64,000 nucleotides of DNA from Burkholderia singularis (GTDB lineage: Bacteria > Pseudomonadota > Gammaproteobacteria > Burkholderiales > Burkholderiaceae). The DNA lies in assembly GCF_900176645.1 (NCBI RefSeq), contig NZ_FXAN01000041.1, forward strand, positions 1 to 64,000. The letters run 5' to 3'. Made by a program: the position numbers and the translations under genes. This document shows positions 43,273-52,199 of the stretch, piece after piece; the first letter of the stretch is position 1, and every line of letters starts with the position of its first letter. The notes under the pieces are model-generated. The model did no database searches. It saw nothing but the letters and a program-made list of their open reading frames with translations, and was not told where the DNA came from.

Positions 43273-44859
43273 ATGCGATTCTTCATTAGCGCGCTGTTGG
43301 TTCTGATGCTCGCCGCGTGCGCGGGCACGGGGCCTACCGCTCAAGGTCCGGCGGCAGCGTCCGATGCGCAGGCCGCGTCGAATTTCATCCGCAAGTCCGC
43401 CACCGCGAAAGAAACCGTCGACGTCGACAAACAATCGGTCGGCGATCTGACGACTTCCGACAGCGATCTCTGGGCGCGCATCCGCCGCGGTTTCCAGATT
43501 CCCGATCTCCAGACCGACCTCGTCGACATGCAGGCGCAGTGGTATGCGCAGCGTCCCGACTACGTGCAGCGGATGACCGAGCGCTCGCAGAAGTATCTGT
43601 ATCACATCGTCGAGGAGCTCGAATCGCGCCACATGCCGACCGAGCTTGCGCTGCTGCCGTTCATCGAATCCGCGTACAACCCGCAGGCGCTGTCGGTTGC
43701 GAAAGCCGCGGGGATGTGGCAATTCGTGCCGGGCACGGGCCGCACGTACAACTTGCGGCAGAACATGTGGCAGGACGAGCGGCGCGACGTGCTGGCCTCG
43801 ACGAGCGCCGCGCTCGACTACCTGTCTAGGTTGCACGACATGTTCGGCGACTGGTATCTCGCGCTTGCCGCCTACAACTGGGGCGAGGGCAACGTGCAGC
43901 GCGCGATCGCGCGCAATCAGGCAGCGGGCCTGCCGACCGATTATCAGAGCCTGCGGATGCCGAACGAGACGCGCAACTATGTGCCGAAGCTGCAGGCGGT
44001 GAAGAACATCGTGATGAACCCGAAGCAATACGGTCTCACGCTGCCCGAGATTCCGAATCACCCGTATTTCGTAACCGTGACGACGTCGCGCGACATCGAC
44101 GTGAAGGTGGCGGCGAAACTCGCGAACCTGCCGCTCGACGAATTCAAGTCGCTCAATCCTTCGTTCTCGAAGCCGGTGATCCTCGGCGCGACGCAGCCGC
44201 AGATCCTGCTGCCGTTCGACAACGCCGCCGCGTTCGGCAAGAACCTCAAGTCGTATGACGGTCAATTGTCGAGTTGGACCACGTACACCGTAACCGAGCG
44301 CGAGCGGCCGGCCGCGCTCGCGGAGAAGATAGGCGTCGACGCGGACACGCTGATGCAGGTGAACAAGATTCCGGCCGGCATGCGGCTGAAGCCGGGCTCG
44401 ACGATCGTCGTGCCGCGCGGCGACGACGATGACGAGGACATCAGCGCCGATGTCGCGGAAAACGGTGTGCTCGCGATCGAGCCGGATGTGCCGGATACGC
44501 GCAAGATGCTGATTCGCGTGCGGCGCAAGCAGTCGATGGAGATGGTGGCGAGCCGCTACGGCGTGTCGGTCGCGCAATTGCATGCGTGGAACCGCACCCG
44601 CCGCTCGGTCGTGATGCCGGGCCAGACGCTCGTGCTGCACGTGCCGGTCGGCCGCGCGGTGCCGGCCGAGCCTGGGCCGCAGCGGATCGCGACGGCGGCG
44701 TCGGGCGGCCGGATCGAGCGTGCGAGCCTGCATACCGGCGGCCGTGCGACGGGCCGAGGCCGCAAGGCTGAAGCGAAGGCGCCGGCCAGAAGCTCGGCCA
44801 AGGCTGCGGTGAAAGCTGCGCCCGCGAAGGCGACGGGCCGCAAGGGCAAGAAAAAGTAA
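43273..44859 (+). CDS. mltD: Membrane-bound lytic murein transglycosylase D
   Basis: A 528-residue outer-membrane lipoprotein that cleaves peptidoglycan glycan strands with formation of anhydromuramic ends. The lipobox LAAC places the lipid at Cys16. The transglycosylase domain includes LLPFIESAYNPQALS, where the Glu is catalytic, GMWQFVPGTGRTYNL and LALAAYNWGEGNVQRAI. Two or three LysM-like repeats follow (YTVTERERPAALAEKIGVDADTLMQVNKI; IRVRRKQSMEMVASRYGVSVAQLHAWN). The C-terminal 70 residues are Lys/Ala-rich. It is preceded by a strong promoter and ends in a strong terminator. Confidence 0.95.
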   Translation: MRFFISALLVLMLAACAGTGPTAQGPAAASDAQAASNFIRKSATAKETVDVDKQSVGDLTTSDSDLWARIRRGFQIPDLQTDLVDMQAQWYAQRPDYVQRMTERSQKYLYHIVEELESRHMPTELALLPFIESAYNPQALSVAKAAGMWQFVPGTGRTYNLRQNMWQDERRDVLASTSAALDYLSRLHDMFGDWYLALAAYNWGEGNVQRAIARNQAAGLPTDYQSLRMPNETRNYVPKLQAVKNIVMNPKQYGLTLPEIPNHPYFVTVTTSRDIDVKVAAKLANLPLDEFKSLNPSFSKPVILGATQPQILLPFDNAAAFGKNLKSYDGQLSSWTTYTVTERERPAALAEKIGVDADTLMQVNKIPAGMRLKPGSTIVVPRGDDDDEDISADVAENGVLAIEPDVPDTRKMLIRVRRKQSMEMVASRYGVSVAQLHAWNRTRRSVVMPGQTLVLHVPVGRAVPAEPGPQRIATAASGGRIERASLHTGGRATGRGRKAEAKAPARSSAKAAVKAAPAKATGRKGKKK

Positions 44860-44920
44860 GACGAAAGGGCGCGCGCGGCAGGGGCTTTCGGCGCCGCGGC
44901 CAAGCGTCGACTATCATCGG

Positions 44921-44951
44921 AAAACGCCGTCACCTGGGTGACGGCGTTTTT
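44921..44951 (+). terminator. Intrinsic terminator after mltD
   Basis: The 14-base arms at 44921-44934 and 44937-44950 are exact complements, effectively a 13-bp stem with a 4-base CTGG loop, and end in TTTTTGTTT. A runs on the left and T runs on the right allow it to act for either strand. Confidence 0.9.
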
Positions 44952-45030
44952 GTTTGCGCCCGGCCGCCGTGCTTGTGTCCGCTCTTGCGCCGAGCGCCGT
45001 CGGCCCGGCGTTTTTGCGTCGGTGACCACC

Positions 45031-46260
45031 ATGTCCTTCGTGCAGTTCCGCGTATTCGCGTTGTTCGCGATCGGCTATTTCGTTTCCTATGTCTATCGGG
45101 GCGTGAATCTCGGTTTCGCGCCTTTGATTACCCGTGATCTCGGCCTGTCGGCCGCCGATCTCGGGCTGTTGACGAGCCTCTATTTCCTGGGTTTCGCGCT
45201 CGCGCAGATTCCAGCGGGCGTGTTGCTCGACCGTTATGGCCCGCGCCGCGTCTGCGCCGCGCTGCTGTTGGTCGCGGCGGCGGGCGCGTGGGTGTTCGGG
45301 GCCGCGCACAGTGTCGGCGCGATGATGGCCGGGCGGCTGATGATCGGCATCGGTGTATCGGTATGCCTGGGCGGCGCGTTCAAGGCGCTCGCGCAGCATT
45401 TCCCGATCGCGCGGCTGCCGCTTATGAACGGCTTCGTGATGGCGGTGGGCGGTTTGGGCGGCGTGGTGGTCGGCTCGCCGCTGTCGTGGTTGTTGAGCTT
45501 TTCCGGCTGGCGTGCGGTATGCGTAGGGCTCGGCGTGATGACTGTCGCGGTGGCCGCGGCACTGTGGGTGTTCGCACCCGATGCGAACCAGGAGCGCCGC
45601 GATGCGGGTATTGCAAGCCAGTTCGTCGGCACTTGGCGGATCATCACGAATCGTGCGTTTTGGAAAATCGCGTCGTTCTCGGTCGTCACGCAAGGCGTGT
45701 TTTATGCGATGCAGTCACTGTGGGTCGGTGCGTATCTGCGCGACGTCGGCGGGTATGCGCCGCACGATGCGGCCGCGCTCGTGTCGGTGCTCGGCTTCGC
45801 GATGATGGCGGGGTGCGTCGGTTTCGGCGCGGCTGCGCGTGGCCTTGAGCGGCGCGGCGTGTCGCTGTATGCGTTCTGCGGGATCGGAATGATGCTGTTC
45901 GTCGCGACCCAGCTCGCGATCATGCTGCGCGCGCCGTTACCCGCCGCGCTGCTGTGGTCGGCATATGGCGTGTTCGGCGGAGTCGGCATCCTCAGCTATG
46001 CGGTGCTCGCCGAATATTTTCCGGCGCACTTGATCGGCCGTGCGAATACGACGCTCACATTGGTCATTTTCGTGTTGATTTTCGGGTTTCAAATCGGCGT
46101 CGGCGCGGTGCTGTCGCAGTGGCCGACGCAGGCGGCGCACTATCCGGTGCACGCGCATTTGACTGCGTGGGGTTTGCTGATCGCGCTGCAACTCGCAAGC
46201 GCGGTCTGGTATGCATTGCCGGATCGCACGCCCGCCAAGCCGGCGCGCGAGGTCGTGTGA
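45031..46260 (+). CDS. MFS transporter
   Basis: A 409-residue major facilitator with 12 predicted membrane segments. The loop 2-3 segment GVLLDRYGPRRVCAALL carries the MFS signature. The N-terminal FALFAIGYFVSYVYRGVNLGFAPLI and the later LAEYFPAHLIGRANTTLTLVIF are typical of the ACS/oxalate-formate-like branch. The substrate cannot be assigned. I chose the ATG at 45031; the frame extends upstream into the terminator hairpin, which argues against an earlier start. It is followed by a convergent SGNH hydrolase gene. Confidence 0.87.
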   Translation: MSFVQFRVFALFAIGYFVSYVYRGVNLGFAPLITRDLGLSAADLGLLTSLYFLGFALAQIPAGVLLDRYGPRRVCAALLLVAAAGAWVFGAAHSVGAMMAGRLMIGIGVSVCLGGAFKALAQHFPIARLPLMNGFVMAVGGLGGVVVGSPLSWLLSFSGWRAVCVGLGVMTVAVAAALWVFAPDANQERRDAGIASQFVGTWRIITNRAFWKIASFSVVTQGVFYAMQSLWVGAYLRDVGGYAPHDAAALVSVLGFAMMAGCVGFGAAARGLERRGVSLYAFCGIGMMLFVATQLAIMLRAPLPAALLWSAYGVFGGVGILSYAVLAEYFPAHLIGRANTTLTLVIFVLIFGFQIGVGAVLSQWPTQAAHYPVHAHLTAWGLLIALQLASAVWYALPDRTPAKPAREVV

Positions 46261-46279
46261 GGATCGGGTGACCGGCCGC

Positions 46280-46314
46280 GGGCCCGGCCGCGGCGCGCGC
46301 CGGCGGCCGGGCCC
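46280..46314. terminator. GC-rich hairpin between convergent MFS and SGNH genes
   Basis: Twelve-base exact inverted arms, GGGCCCGGCCGC at 46280-46291 and 46303-46314, with an 11-base loop, lie in the 60-bp gap between two convergent genes, one ending at 46260 and the other at 46321. It has no U-tract; a bidirectional stop or insulating role is inferred. Confidence 0.5.
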
Positions 46315-46320
46315 AATGGC

Positions 46321-47637
46321 TTAACGGCGATAGCGCAACGATTGAATGATCACTTCCCAGAGGGGCACGGCATTGGCCACTGCCGCATAGCCCGCATCAT
46401 TCGGATGCAGGCCGTCGCTGCTGAGATAGCGCGCCTGAATGACCGACGGATTGGCGGGATCGCGCAACGCGGCGTCGAAGTCCGCGACGCCGTCGAACGC
46501 GCCCGACGTCCGGATCCATGTATTCACCTGTTGGCGGGTTTGCTCGAGCGGCGCGGGCGACAGCAACGCCGGCGCGAGCGTTGCGCCGATCACCGAGATG
46601 CCGTGCTGGTGCGCGACGGCGATGATCCGTTGATAGCCGTCGACCAATGATTGGAAGTCGCCCTGCTTGTGCGGCGCGAGGCAATCGAGCCCAGGCTGCG
46701 GCTGCGCTGCCGCGAAGCCGATATCGTTATCGCCGGCTTGCAGGATCACCACCTTGACGCCGGGGTGCGCGAGCACGTCTCGTTCGAAGCGGTTTTCCAC
46801 GGCCGCGCCGTAGCACACGGAATCGTTCAGCAGCCGGTTGCCGGTGAGGCCGAGGTTGAGAACGCCGATCTCGCGCGCGCCGACTTTCGCGAGACGCGCC
46901 GCGAACGCATCGGTCCAGCGCCGGTTCAGATTCACGCTCGAGCCTTCGCTGTCGGTGAGCGAATCGCCGATGGCGGCAACCGTCGAGGCGAACGGCAGAT
47001 GCTTTTGCACCGCCAGCTCCGTCATCCATGCGTAATGCGTGATGCCGTTCTGGTAGGCGTCGGCTGCCGTGTCGCTCGTGTGATCGCCGACGTCGGACAC
47101 GTAATTGACCTGGTTCGACACACCGTGCCACACCGTCATTTTCTGCTGATCGCCCAGATACAGACTGAGCGCATACGGCACGCCCGCCTTCACGGCATAG
47201 GGAATGGGGTCCGTGTCCAGTTCTTGACCGGGCGACAGCGTGACTTCGGTCGCGCCGCTGAACGTCGCCGCGACTGAACTGTTGGCGGTGAGCGCAGCGC
47301 CGCCCGCCGACTGGCCGATCCTCAACGCTTTGACCACGAGCGGCGCATTGCTGTAGGCGTTGCTGACGCGGATGCGCACGGCCTGCCCGGAGAGCGTCGG
47401 GTAGACGATCTGTCTGAACGTGCGTCCTCCGACATCGGGCGTCGGGAAGATGGCCTGCGAATTATCGGGGATGGGCTCGAGTGCGGTCGCCCACGCGGAG
47501 ACCCAGTGCGGCGCCAGTAGGTTGGTATTCGGTGAAGCTGCGCTGGCCGCGTGCGATGCGCCTAGCGCAATGCCGACGCCATAGACAACTGAGTAGAACC
47601 AATGCCTGAGTGCATGCCTGTGTGCCGTCGGTTTCAT
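46321..47637 (-). CDS. Secreted SGNH/GDSL-family hydrolase, copy 1
   Basis: A 438-residue protein with a Sec signal peptide (MKPTAHRHALRHW then a hydrophobic core and cut near residue 33). An N-terminal beta-sandwich of about 170 residues (PHWVSAWATALEPIP; TFRQIVYPTLSGQAVRIRVSNAY) precedes the SGNH domain. Catalytic blocks are AIGDSLTD (block I serine), AGDNDIG (block III, GxND) and SDGLHPNDAG (block V, DxxH). Probably an esterase or lipase acting on extracellular substrates. A paralogue with the same architecture lies at 49358-50641; together with the glycosyltransferase between them they suggest a local duplication. The start follows GAGAGGAA. Confidence 0.92.
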   Translation of the reverse strand: MKPTAHRHALRHWFYSVVYGVGIALGASHAASAASPNTNLLAPHWVSAWATALEPIPDNSQAIFPTPDVGGRTFRQIVYPTLSGQAVRIRVSNAYSNAPLVVKALRIGQSAGGAALTANSSVAATFSGATEVTLSPGQELDTDPIPYAVKAGVPYALSLYLGDQQKMTVWHGVSNQVNYVSDVGDHTSDTAADAYQNGITHYAWMTELAVQKHLPFASTVAAIGDSLTDSEGSSVNLNRRWTDAFAARLAKVGAREIGVLNLGLTGNRLLNDSVCYGAAVENRFERDVLAHPGVKVVILQAGDNDIGFAAAQPQPGLDCLAPHKQGDFQSLVDGYQRIIAVAHQHGISVIGATLAPALLSPAPLEQTRQQVNTWIRTSGAFDGVADFDAALRDPANPSVIQARYLSSDGLHPNDAGYAAVANAVPLWEVIIQSLRYRR

Positions 47638-47882
47638 TCTTCTATTCCTCTCACAAAAGGTCACCGAGCGCTCAGGGTATTGGATTGCGTCAACCGTTCT
47701 GTGCGCATGCTTACTCAAACCGAAAAGGGATGAAACTTTTCGTAGGCCGAAAGGATTGGGAAAGCTTGACGAGGCTGCGCCGACAGCGTTTCATCTTTTA
47801 TTGCCGCCGCTCGCGGGCGTGAGGGGGGCGTTGGCTTTCGATGGCGGAGGACCGGCATTTCGGGCGCTCGCGCCGGCGGCAT

Positions 47883-48824
47883 TCAGCTCGATCCGGCCGC
47901 CTGCAACGCTTCGATGCGCGCGCACGCGCTGTCGTACCAATACTGAATATATATAATCAATGCCGATGGATTTTCTCCATAATAAGACGTCGTTTTGCGA
48001 TGCATGCGCCGCAGCAATTCGATGCATGCATTTAATTGCCGGATATCGGTCAAATGCTCGACGCCATATTGCTGGCATTCAATGAGCGGAAGCAGGGTGT
48101 TGCGTTCGGCTTCCGTAAGCTCCGGATAAAAGGCATGCAAAATCACTGCTCTATTTTGATGCACGGCAATGCGCATCGCGCCTATATCGCGGCTGATGTT
48201 GGTTTCGTGCAGCCGGTAAAGTGCAAGCACCCGGTCGATATTTGCGAAGTGTGCGCCGGCCAGCATCGCGTCGATCCAAAAACGATGATCGCGAGCGGAC
48301 GGCAGGGCCGGATTCCACCAAATATTCCGCGCCATGAACCAGCATCGGCGCCACATGGTCGTCGACGTAATAAAATGGCCGCCGCCGTCGAGTAGCGCAC
48401 ACTTGATGTCCGCATCCGCCAGCATGACGCTGGACCGATTATCCTGACCGAGGATATTCACGTTGCCTCCTGTCAGCGTGACGTGCGGATTGTGATCCAG
48501 CACGTCCACCTGATAGGCCAGGCGCTCCGGCAGTGCAACATCGTCGGCATCGAGCCTGGCAATGTACGTCCCGCGCGCCGCGGCTATGGCGACATTGGTG
48601 GCGACGGCCTCTCCTTGGTTGGTTGCAAAGGTAATCACCCGAACGCGGGGATCGCCGAGAAATTGATTGAGTAGATGGGCTGTGTTGTCGGTCGAGCCGT
48701 CATTGACGACGATTACTTCAAAATCTTGGTACGTTTGCGTCAAAATGGATTCGACAGCCTCGCCAATAAAGCGTGCTGCGTTGAATGCCGGAATGATGAC
48801 TGATATCCGAGGGTAAGCTGGCAT
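47883..48824 (-). CDS. Family 2 glycosyltransferase, low GC
   Basis: A 313-residue GT2 enzyme. It begins SVIIPAFNAARFIGEAVESILTQTYQDFEVIVVNDGSTDNT, with the UDP-binding DGST, and continues with the DxD-like ARLDADDVALPERLAYQ. The acceptor-binding region includes WWNPALPSARDHRFWIDAMLAGAH. The donor and acceptor are not known. The DNA is clearly richer in A and T than its neighbours, and its position between two paralogous SGNH hydrolase genes suggests later insertion. No membrane segment is seen, and no polysaccharide-cluster partner lies nearby. Confidence 0.9.
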   Translation of the reverse strand: MPAYPRISVIIPAFNAARFIGEAVESILTQTYQDFEVIVVNDGSTDNTAHLLNQFLGDPRVRVITFATNQGEAVATNVAIAAARGTYIARLDADDVALPERLAYQVDVLDHNPHVTLTGGNVNILGQDNRSSVMLADADIKCALLDGGGHFITSTTMWRRCWFMARNIWWNPALPSARDHRFWIDAMLAGAHFANIDRVLALYRLHETNISRDIGAMRIAVHQNRAVILHAFYPELTEAERNTLLPLIECQQYGVEHLTDIRQLNACIELLRRMHRKTTSYYGENPSALIIYIQYWYDSACARIEALQAAGSS

Positions 48825-49357
48825 GGCCTGCTCATTATTTGGTGGATTTTATTTTTCCAATAAACTGGATAAATCTATGTTTACCGCCGCCGATGGCCGA
48901 AAGGCGCGGAGAGCCGTGCCGCCGGCTCGCGTGCCGACCGGCACAGGCGGTTTTGCGGAAAGACGCCAAAATCTAATTGGTGTTTGACGCATGCTCGGGC
49001 GTTGAATCCATTGCCTGTTCGCCATGCAAGTGTAGGCGATTGTAGCGGCTCGCAATTGCCGGATGATCGGAGTCGGGCCTGCGTGCGATCATGATGCGGC
49101 GATTCTTGATGCCGCATCCGTGCTTGTCAAAAAAATAATGACAAGCGTAAGCGTCTAATCCATGAAAAGCGCGATATCGACGAGACGCGGATGACTGAAT
49201 GGCGCGGCGAATAAAACCGGTTGCGTGGCGAGCGCGTTGCGCGCGCATGCATGGACGCGGCGGCGCAAGGGCGGTGTGCGCCGAGCCATCCGGACGTTTC
49301 GATTTGGGCGGCCGTTCGACGCGCACGTTTGCCGCGCGTCGCATGACGCCGCGGGGT
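48825..49357. other. Intergenic region between the glycosyltransferase and SGNH copy 2
   Basis: Reverse-strand upstream region of the glycosyltransferase. Positions 48840-48885 and 49080-49160 are AT-rich, suggesting promoter material. No protein-like frame was seen, only Arg-rich chance openings. No repeat or insertion-sequence end was recognised, although this is where a duplication or insertion junction would be expected. Confidence 0.45.
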
Positions 49358-50641
49358 TCACCGCGCCTCGGCGCGGGCCGTGATTGGGTCGATCGGCACG
49401 GCCTTGGCCATCGCCGCATAACCCGCATCGTTCGGGTGAATGTCGTCGCCGCTGTTGTAATTCGGCAGGAGTGCCGATGGATTCGCCGGATCGCGCACCG
49501 CGGCGTCGAAATCCACGATTCCGTCGAATGCACCCGAGCTCCGGATCCACGCGTTCACTTTTTGGCGTACAGCCTCGCGTTCGGGCGGCATTGACGTCGG
49601 TGTCAGCGTGCCGCCGAATATCGCAATGCCGTGCTCGTGCGCGGCGGCGATCATGCGCTGATAGCCGTCGATCAGCGCCTGGGCATCCGGTTTGATGCGC
49701 GGGGCGAAGCAATCGACGCCCGATAGCGGCACGGGCGCGGCGATGAAGTTGATATCGTTCACGCCGATCATCAGGATTGCGACCTTCACGCTGGAGCGTG
49801 CCAGTACGTCGCGCGCAAAGCGCTTTTCGAGCGCGACGCCGAGGCAGCGCGAATCGGTGAGCAGTCGGTTGCCGCTGATGCCGAGATTGACGACGCCGAG
49901 TTCGCGCTCGCCCGCTTGTGCGAGGCGCCGGGCAAACTCGTCCGGCCAGCGGCGATTCAGATTCGTGCTGGAGTGCAGGCCGTCCGTGAGCGAATCGCCG
50001 ACTGCCGCGATCGCCGCGGCGCGTCGTGACGGCGGCGCGGCGACCGCGAGTTCCGTCACCCAAGCGGAATTCGTGATGCTGGTCGGATAGGCGCGCGCAT
50101 TCGCATCCGATGTATGGTCGCCCGGCTCGGACACGTAATTGACCTGCATGGCGGTGCCGTGCCATGCGCGCATCGTCTGCCGCTCGCCGACATACAGGCT
50201 GAGCGCGTAAGGCTTGCCTGCGTCGATGTCGAATTCGATCGGATCGCTCTGCGCATCCTGACCGGGCGGCAGTTCGATCGCACGCCGGCCGCCGAACGTC
50301 ACGACGGCCGAGTGGGGTGCCGCGAGCGCGGCGCTGCTTCCTGTCGAAGGCGCGATGCGCAGCGCGTTGACCACGAGCGGCGTATCGCTGTATGCGTTGC
50401 TCACGCGAATGCGCGCGGCGTGGCCGGAAAGCGTCGGGTAAACGATCTCGCGAACGGTGCGGCCCGCGACATCCACTGCGCCATACGACGGGTCCGGAAT
50501 CGCGTGCAGCGCGCTCGCCCATGCGGCGACCCAATGCGGCGCGGCGTCAGAAGCGGTGTGGCGTTGCGCGAGCGCGGCGGCGGATGCGGCGAATGCGATG
50601 CAACACGCGATCGCGACGAGCCGTTGCGTGATCGTTTTCAT
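49358..50641 (-). CDS. Secreted SGNH/GDSL-family hydrolase, copy 2
   Basis: A 427-residue paralogue of the protein at 46321-47637, with the same layout: Sec signal peptide (cut near residue 26), an N-terminal beta-rich domain (PHWVAAWASALHAIPDP; TVREIVYPTLSGHAARIRVSNAYSDTPLVVNALRI), and the catalytic blocks AVGDSLTD, IGVNDIN and DDIHPNDAG. Cysteines at SRCLGVALE and GVDCFAP are conserved in both copies and may form a disulfide. The start Met fits the signal peptide. Its substrate is unknown. Divergence between copies is considerable, so the duplication is not recent. Confidence 0.92.
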   Translation of the reverse strand: MKTITQRLVAIACCIAFAASAAALAQRHTASDAAPHWVAAWASALHAIPDPSYGAVDVAGRTVREIVYPTLSGHAARIRVSNAYSDTPLVVNALRIAPSTGSSAALAAPHSAVVTFGGRRAIELPPGQDAQSDPIEFDIDAGKPYALSLYVGERQTMRAWHGTAMQVNYVSEPGDHTSDANARAYPTSITNSAWVTELAVAAPPSRRAAAIAAVGDSLTDGLHSSTNLNRRWPDEFARRLAQAGERELGVVNLGISGNRLLTDSRCLGVALEKRFARDVLARSSVKVAILMIGVNDINFIAAPVPLSGVDCFAPRIKPDAQALIDGYQRMIAAAHEHGIAIFGGTLTPTSMPPEREAVRQKVNAWIRSSGAFDGIVDFDAAVRDPANPSALLPNYNSGDDIHPNDAGYAAMAKAVPIDPITARAEAR

Positions 50642-50872
50642 GGGACGGGCCCTACGATGAGGATTCCGGATTATATATACGGGCCGCCTCCCGTCGTGCT
50701 GCGGAGCAGGCTTTGCCGTCGGGCGTCTCAATCGGACCGGGCAAGCGAAACTGCGCCGGTCCGCTGTATTGTCCGGGCGGGTTGCGGCGGCAGCGCGGGC
50801 GCGGCGCGCGGCCGGTTCGCACCGTCGAGCCGGGGTCTGCCGGGTACGAAGCGCTGCGCCGTGCCGCACCGC

Positions 50873-52015
50873 TCATCGACGTTGATCGACGTACTCGATG
50901 TAACCGCGCCCGCTGATCGGCTCTGCGCCGCGCATCCCTTCCCACCGGTAGCCGCCGACGTAGCCGGTGCCGACGCCGAACAGCATCGGCGTATCGACGG
51001 TCCCTTCGATCACGAACAAGTCGTTGCCCTGCGTATCGCGCAGCGTCCAGATGAACTGCCTGGGCAGCGGCATCGTCGAGCCGTCGGGCGCGACGGCCGG
51101 CTCGGATTGCAGGCTCAGCACCCGGAAATGGACGTCGGCATCGAGCCGATGCGCGCATTCGCCCAGGATGCGCAGGTGCGCGTAGGTTGTCGGATGACCG
51201 TCGAACTGGACGTGCGACAGCAGAAGTTGCGTCTCCGCATCGAGATCGATCACGTGATAGCTGAGCACGTCCCACGGCAGTTTCGCGGCTTTCGGCAGAA
51301 AGCGGTTGTACAGCAGGTACGGTGACGAGCCGCGTGCATATTCGTAGGTGCAGAGCCCCGCCACGCCGATTGACGTGCCTTCGTGCTCGATCCTGCCGCG
51401 ATAGCGGGTGACGAGCACGATATGGTCGAAGAGCGGACCTTTCGCAAGCCAGGTGATGTCGCCCGTCGCGTGCAGCCGCAGGTCGACCGCGAAGCCCGCG
51501 CGCCGGCTCTTCAATTGGAAATCGGGATAGCGGCCGGCAAGCAGCAGCTCGTTGCCGAAGCGCAGCAGGCTGCCGTCGTCGCGCAATTCCACGTCTTGCG
51601 GTATCGAATAGCGTGTGAAGTGGCCGTCGACGGCCGCCGCCGTGCCATGCACGAGCGTCGCGGTGCGCAGCGGGCCGTCGCCCGGCTGGGCTGCGAAATC
51701 GGTGTCGAATGCGCGCATGCCGGCGTTGCCGATTATTGCTCTGCAAGCGAGAAATTGATGCGGGTCTGGCAGATTCGAAATCGTCACACCGTAATGCGTG
51801 AGGCCGAAGCGGCACGAGCCGCCGTTCGGCGGGAATATCAACGGTGCGGGCGGCGCGGGCCGCACGGACGGCTTCACGGGCCGCAGCAACAGCTCGGCCG
51901 CCTTTCCCATCAGATGGCTGCGCAGGCCGCGCAGGCCATGCGGGCGCCGCCTGCTGTCGATCAGCGGCGGGCTTGGCGGAGCGAGGAAATCGCGCGTGTC
52001 GAGGAAGGTGTCCAT
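50873..52015 (-). CDS. Lipocalin/CrtC-like beta-rich protein of unknown function
   Basis: A 380-residue protein that I do not recognise with certainty. It is rich in predicted beta strands, with FGLTHYGVTISNLPDPHQFL, SPYLLYNRFLPKAAKLPWDVLSYHVIDLD and a closing GYVGGYRWEGMRGAEPISGRGYIEYVD. The GRGYIEYVD ending recalls the Svf1/CrtC carotenoid-hydratase-like fold or the DUF6670 family; both are uncertain guesses. There is no signal peptide. The start follows AAGGAAA. It is divergent from the AraC regulator at 52200, so that regulator may control it. Confidence 0.6.
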   Translation of the reverse strand: MDTFLDTRDFLAPPSPPLIDSRRRPHGLRGLRSHLMGKAAELLLRPVKPSVRPAPPAPLIFPPNGGSCRFGLTHYGVTISNLPDPHQFLACRAIIGNAGMRAFDTDFAAQPGDGPLRTATLVHGTAAAVDGHFTRYSIPQDVELRDDGSLLRFGNELLLAGRYPDFQLKSRRAGFAVDLRLHATGDITWLAKGPLFDHIVLVTRYRGRIEHEGTSIGVAGLCTYEYARGSSPYLLYNRFLPKAAKLPWDVLSYHVIDLDAETQLLLSHVQFDGHPTTYAHLRILGECAHRLDADVHFRVLSLQSEPAVAPDGSTMPLPRQFIWTLRDTQGNDLFVIEGTVDTPMLFGVGTGYVGGYRWEGMRGAEPISGRGYIEYVDQRR

Positions 52016-52199
52016 GAGTTTCCTTGTGTTGGCCGGATGCGCCCGGCGATGCGATGCACGGGCATCGCCGTCGCGGAGCCGCTGCTCGCTGGCATGACGG
52101 CCCGCAATTCGCGATCCGGGTTCGATGAGGGAAAGATCGCATTGAACGTAACATTGATCAATGGCAAATTGGGCGAATTCCGAACATTTGAGGCCACTC

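Noticed and set aside
46321-50641. Insertion-sequence-mediated duplication of the SGNH genes
   Set aside because: No transposase or terminal repeats are visible on either side; the paralogues are too diverged for a recent IS event.
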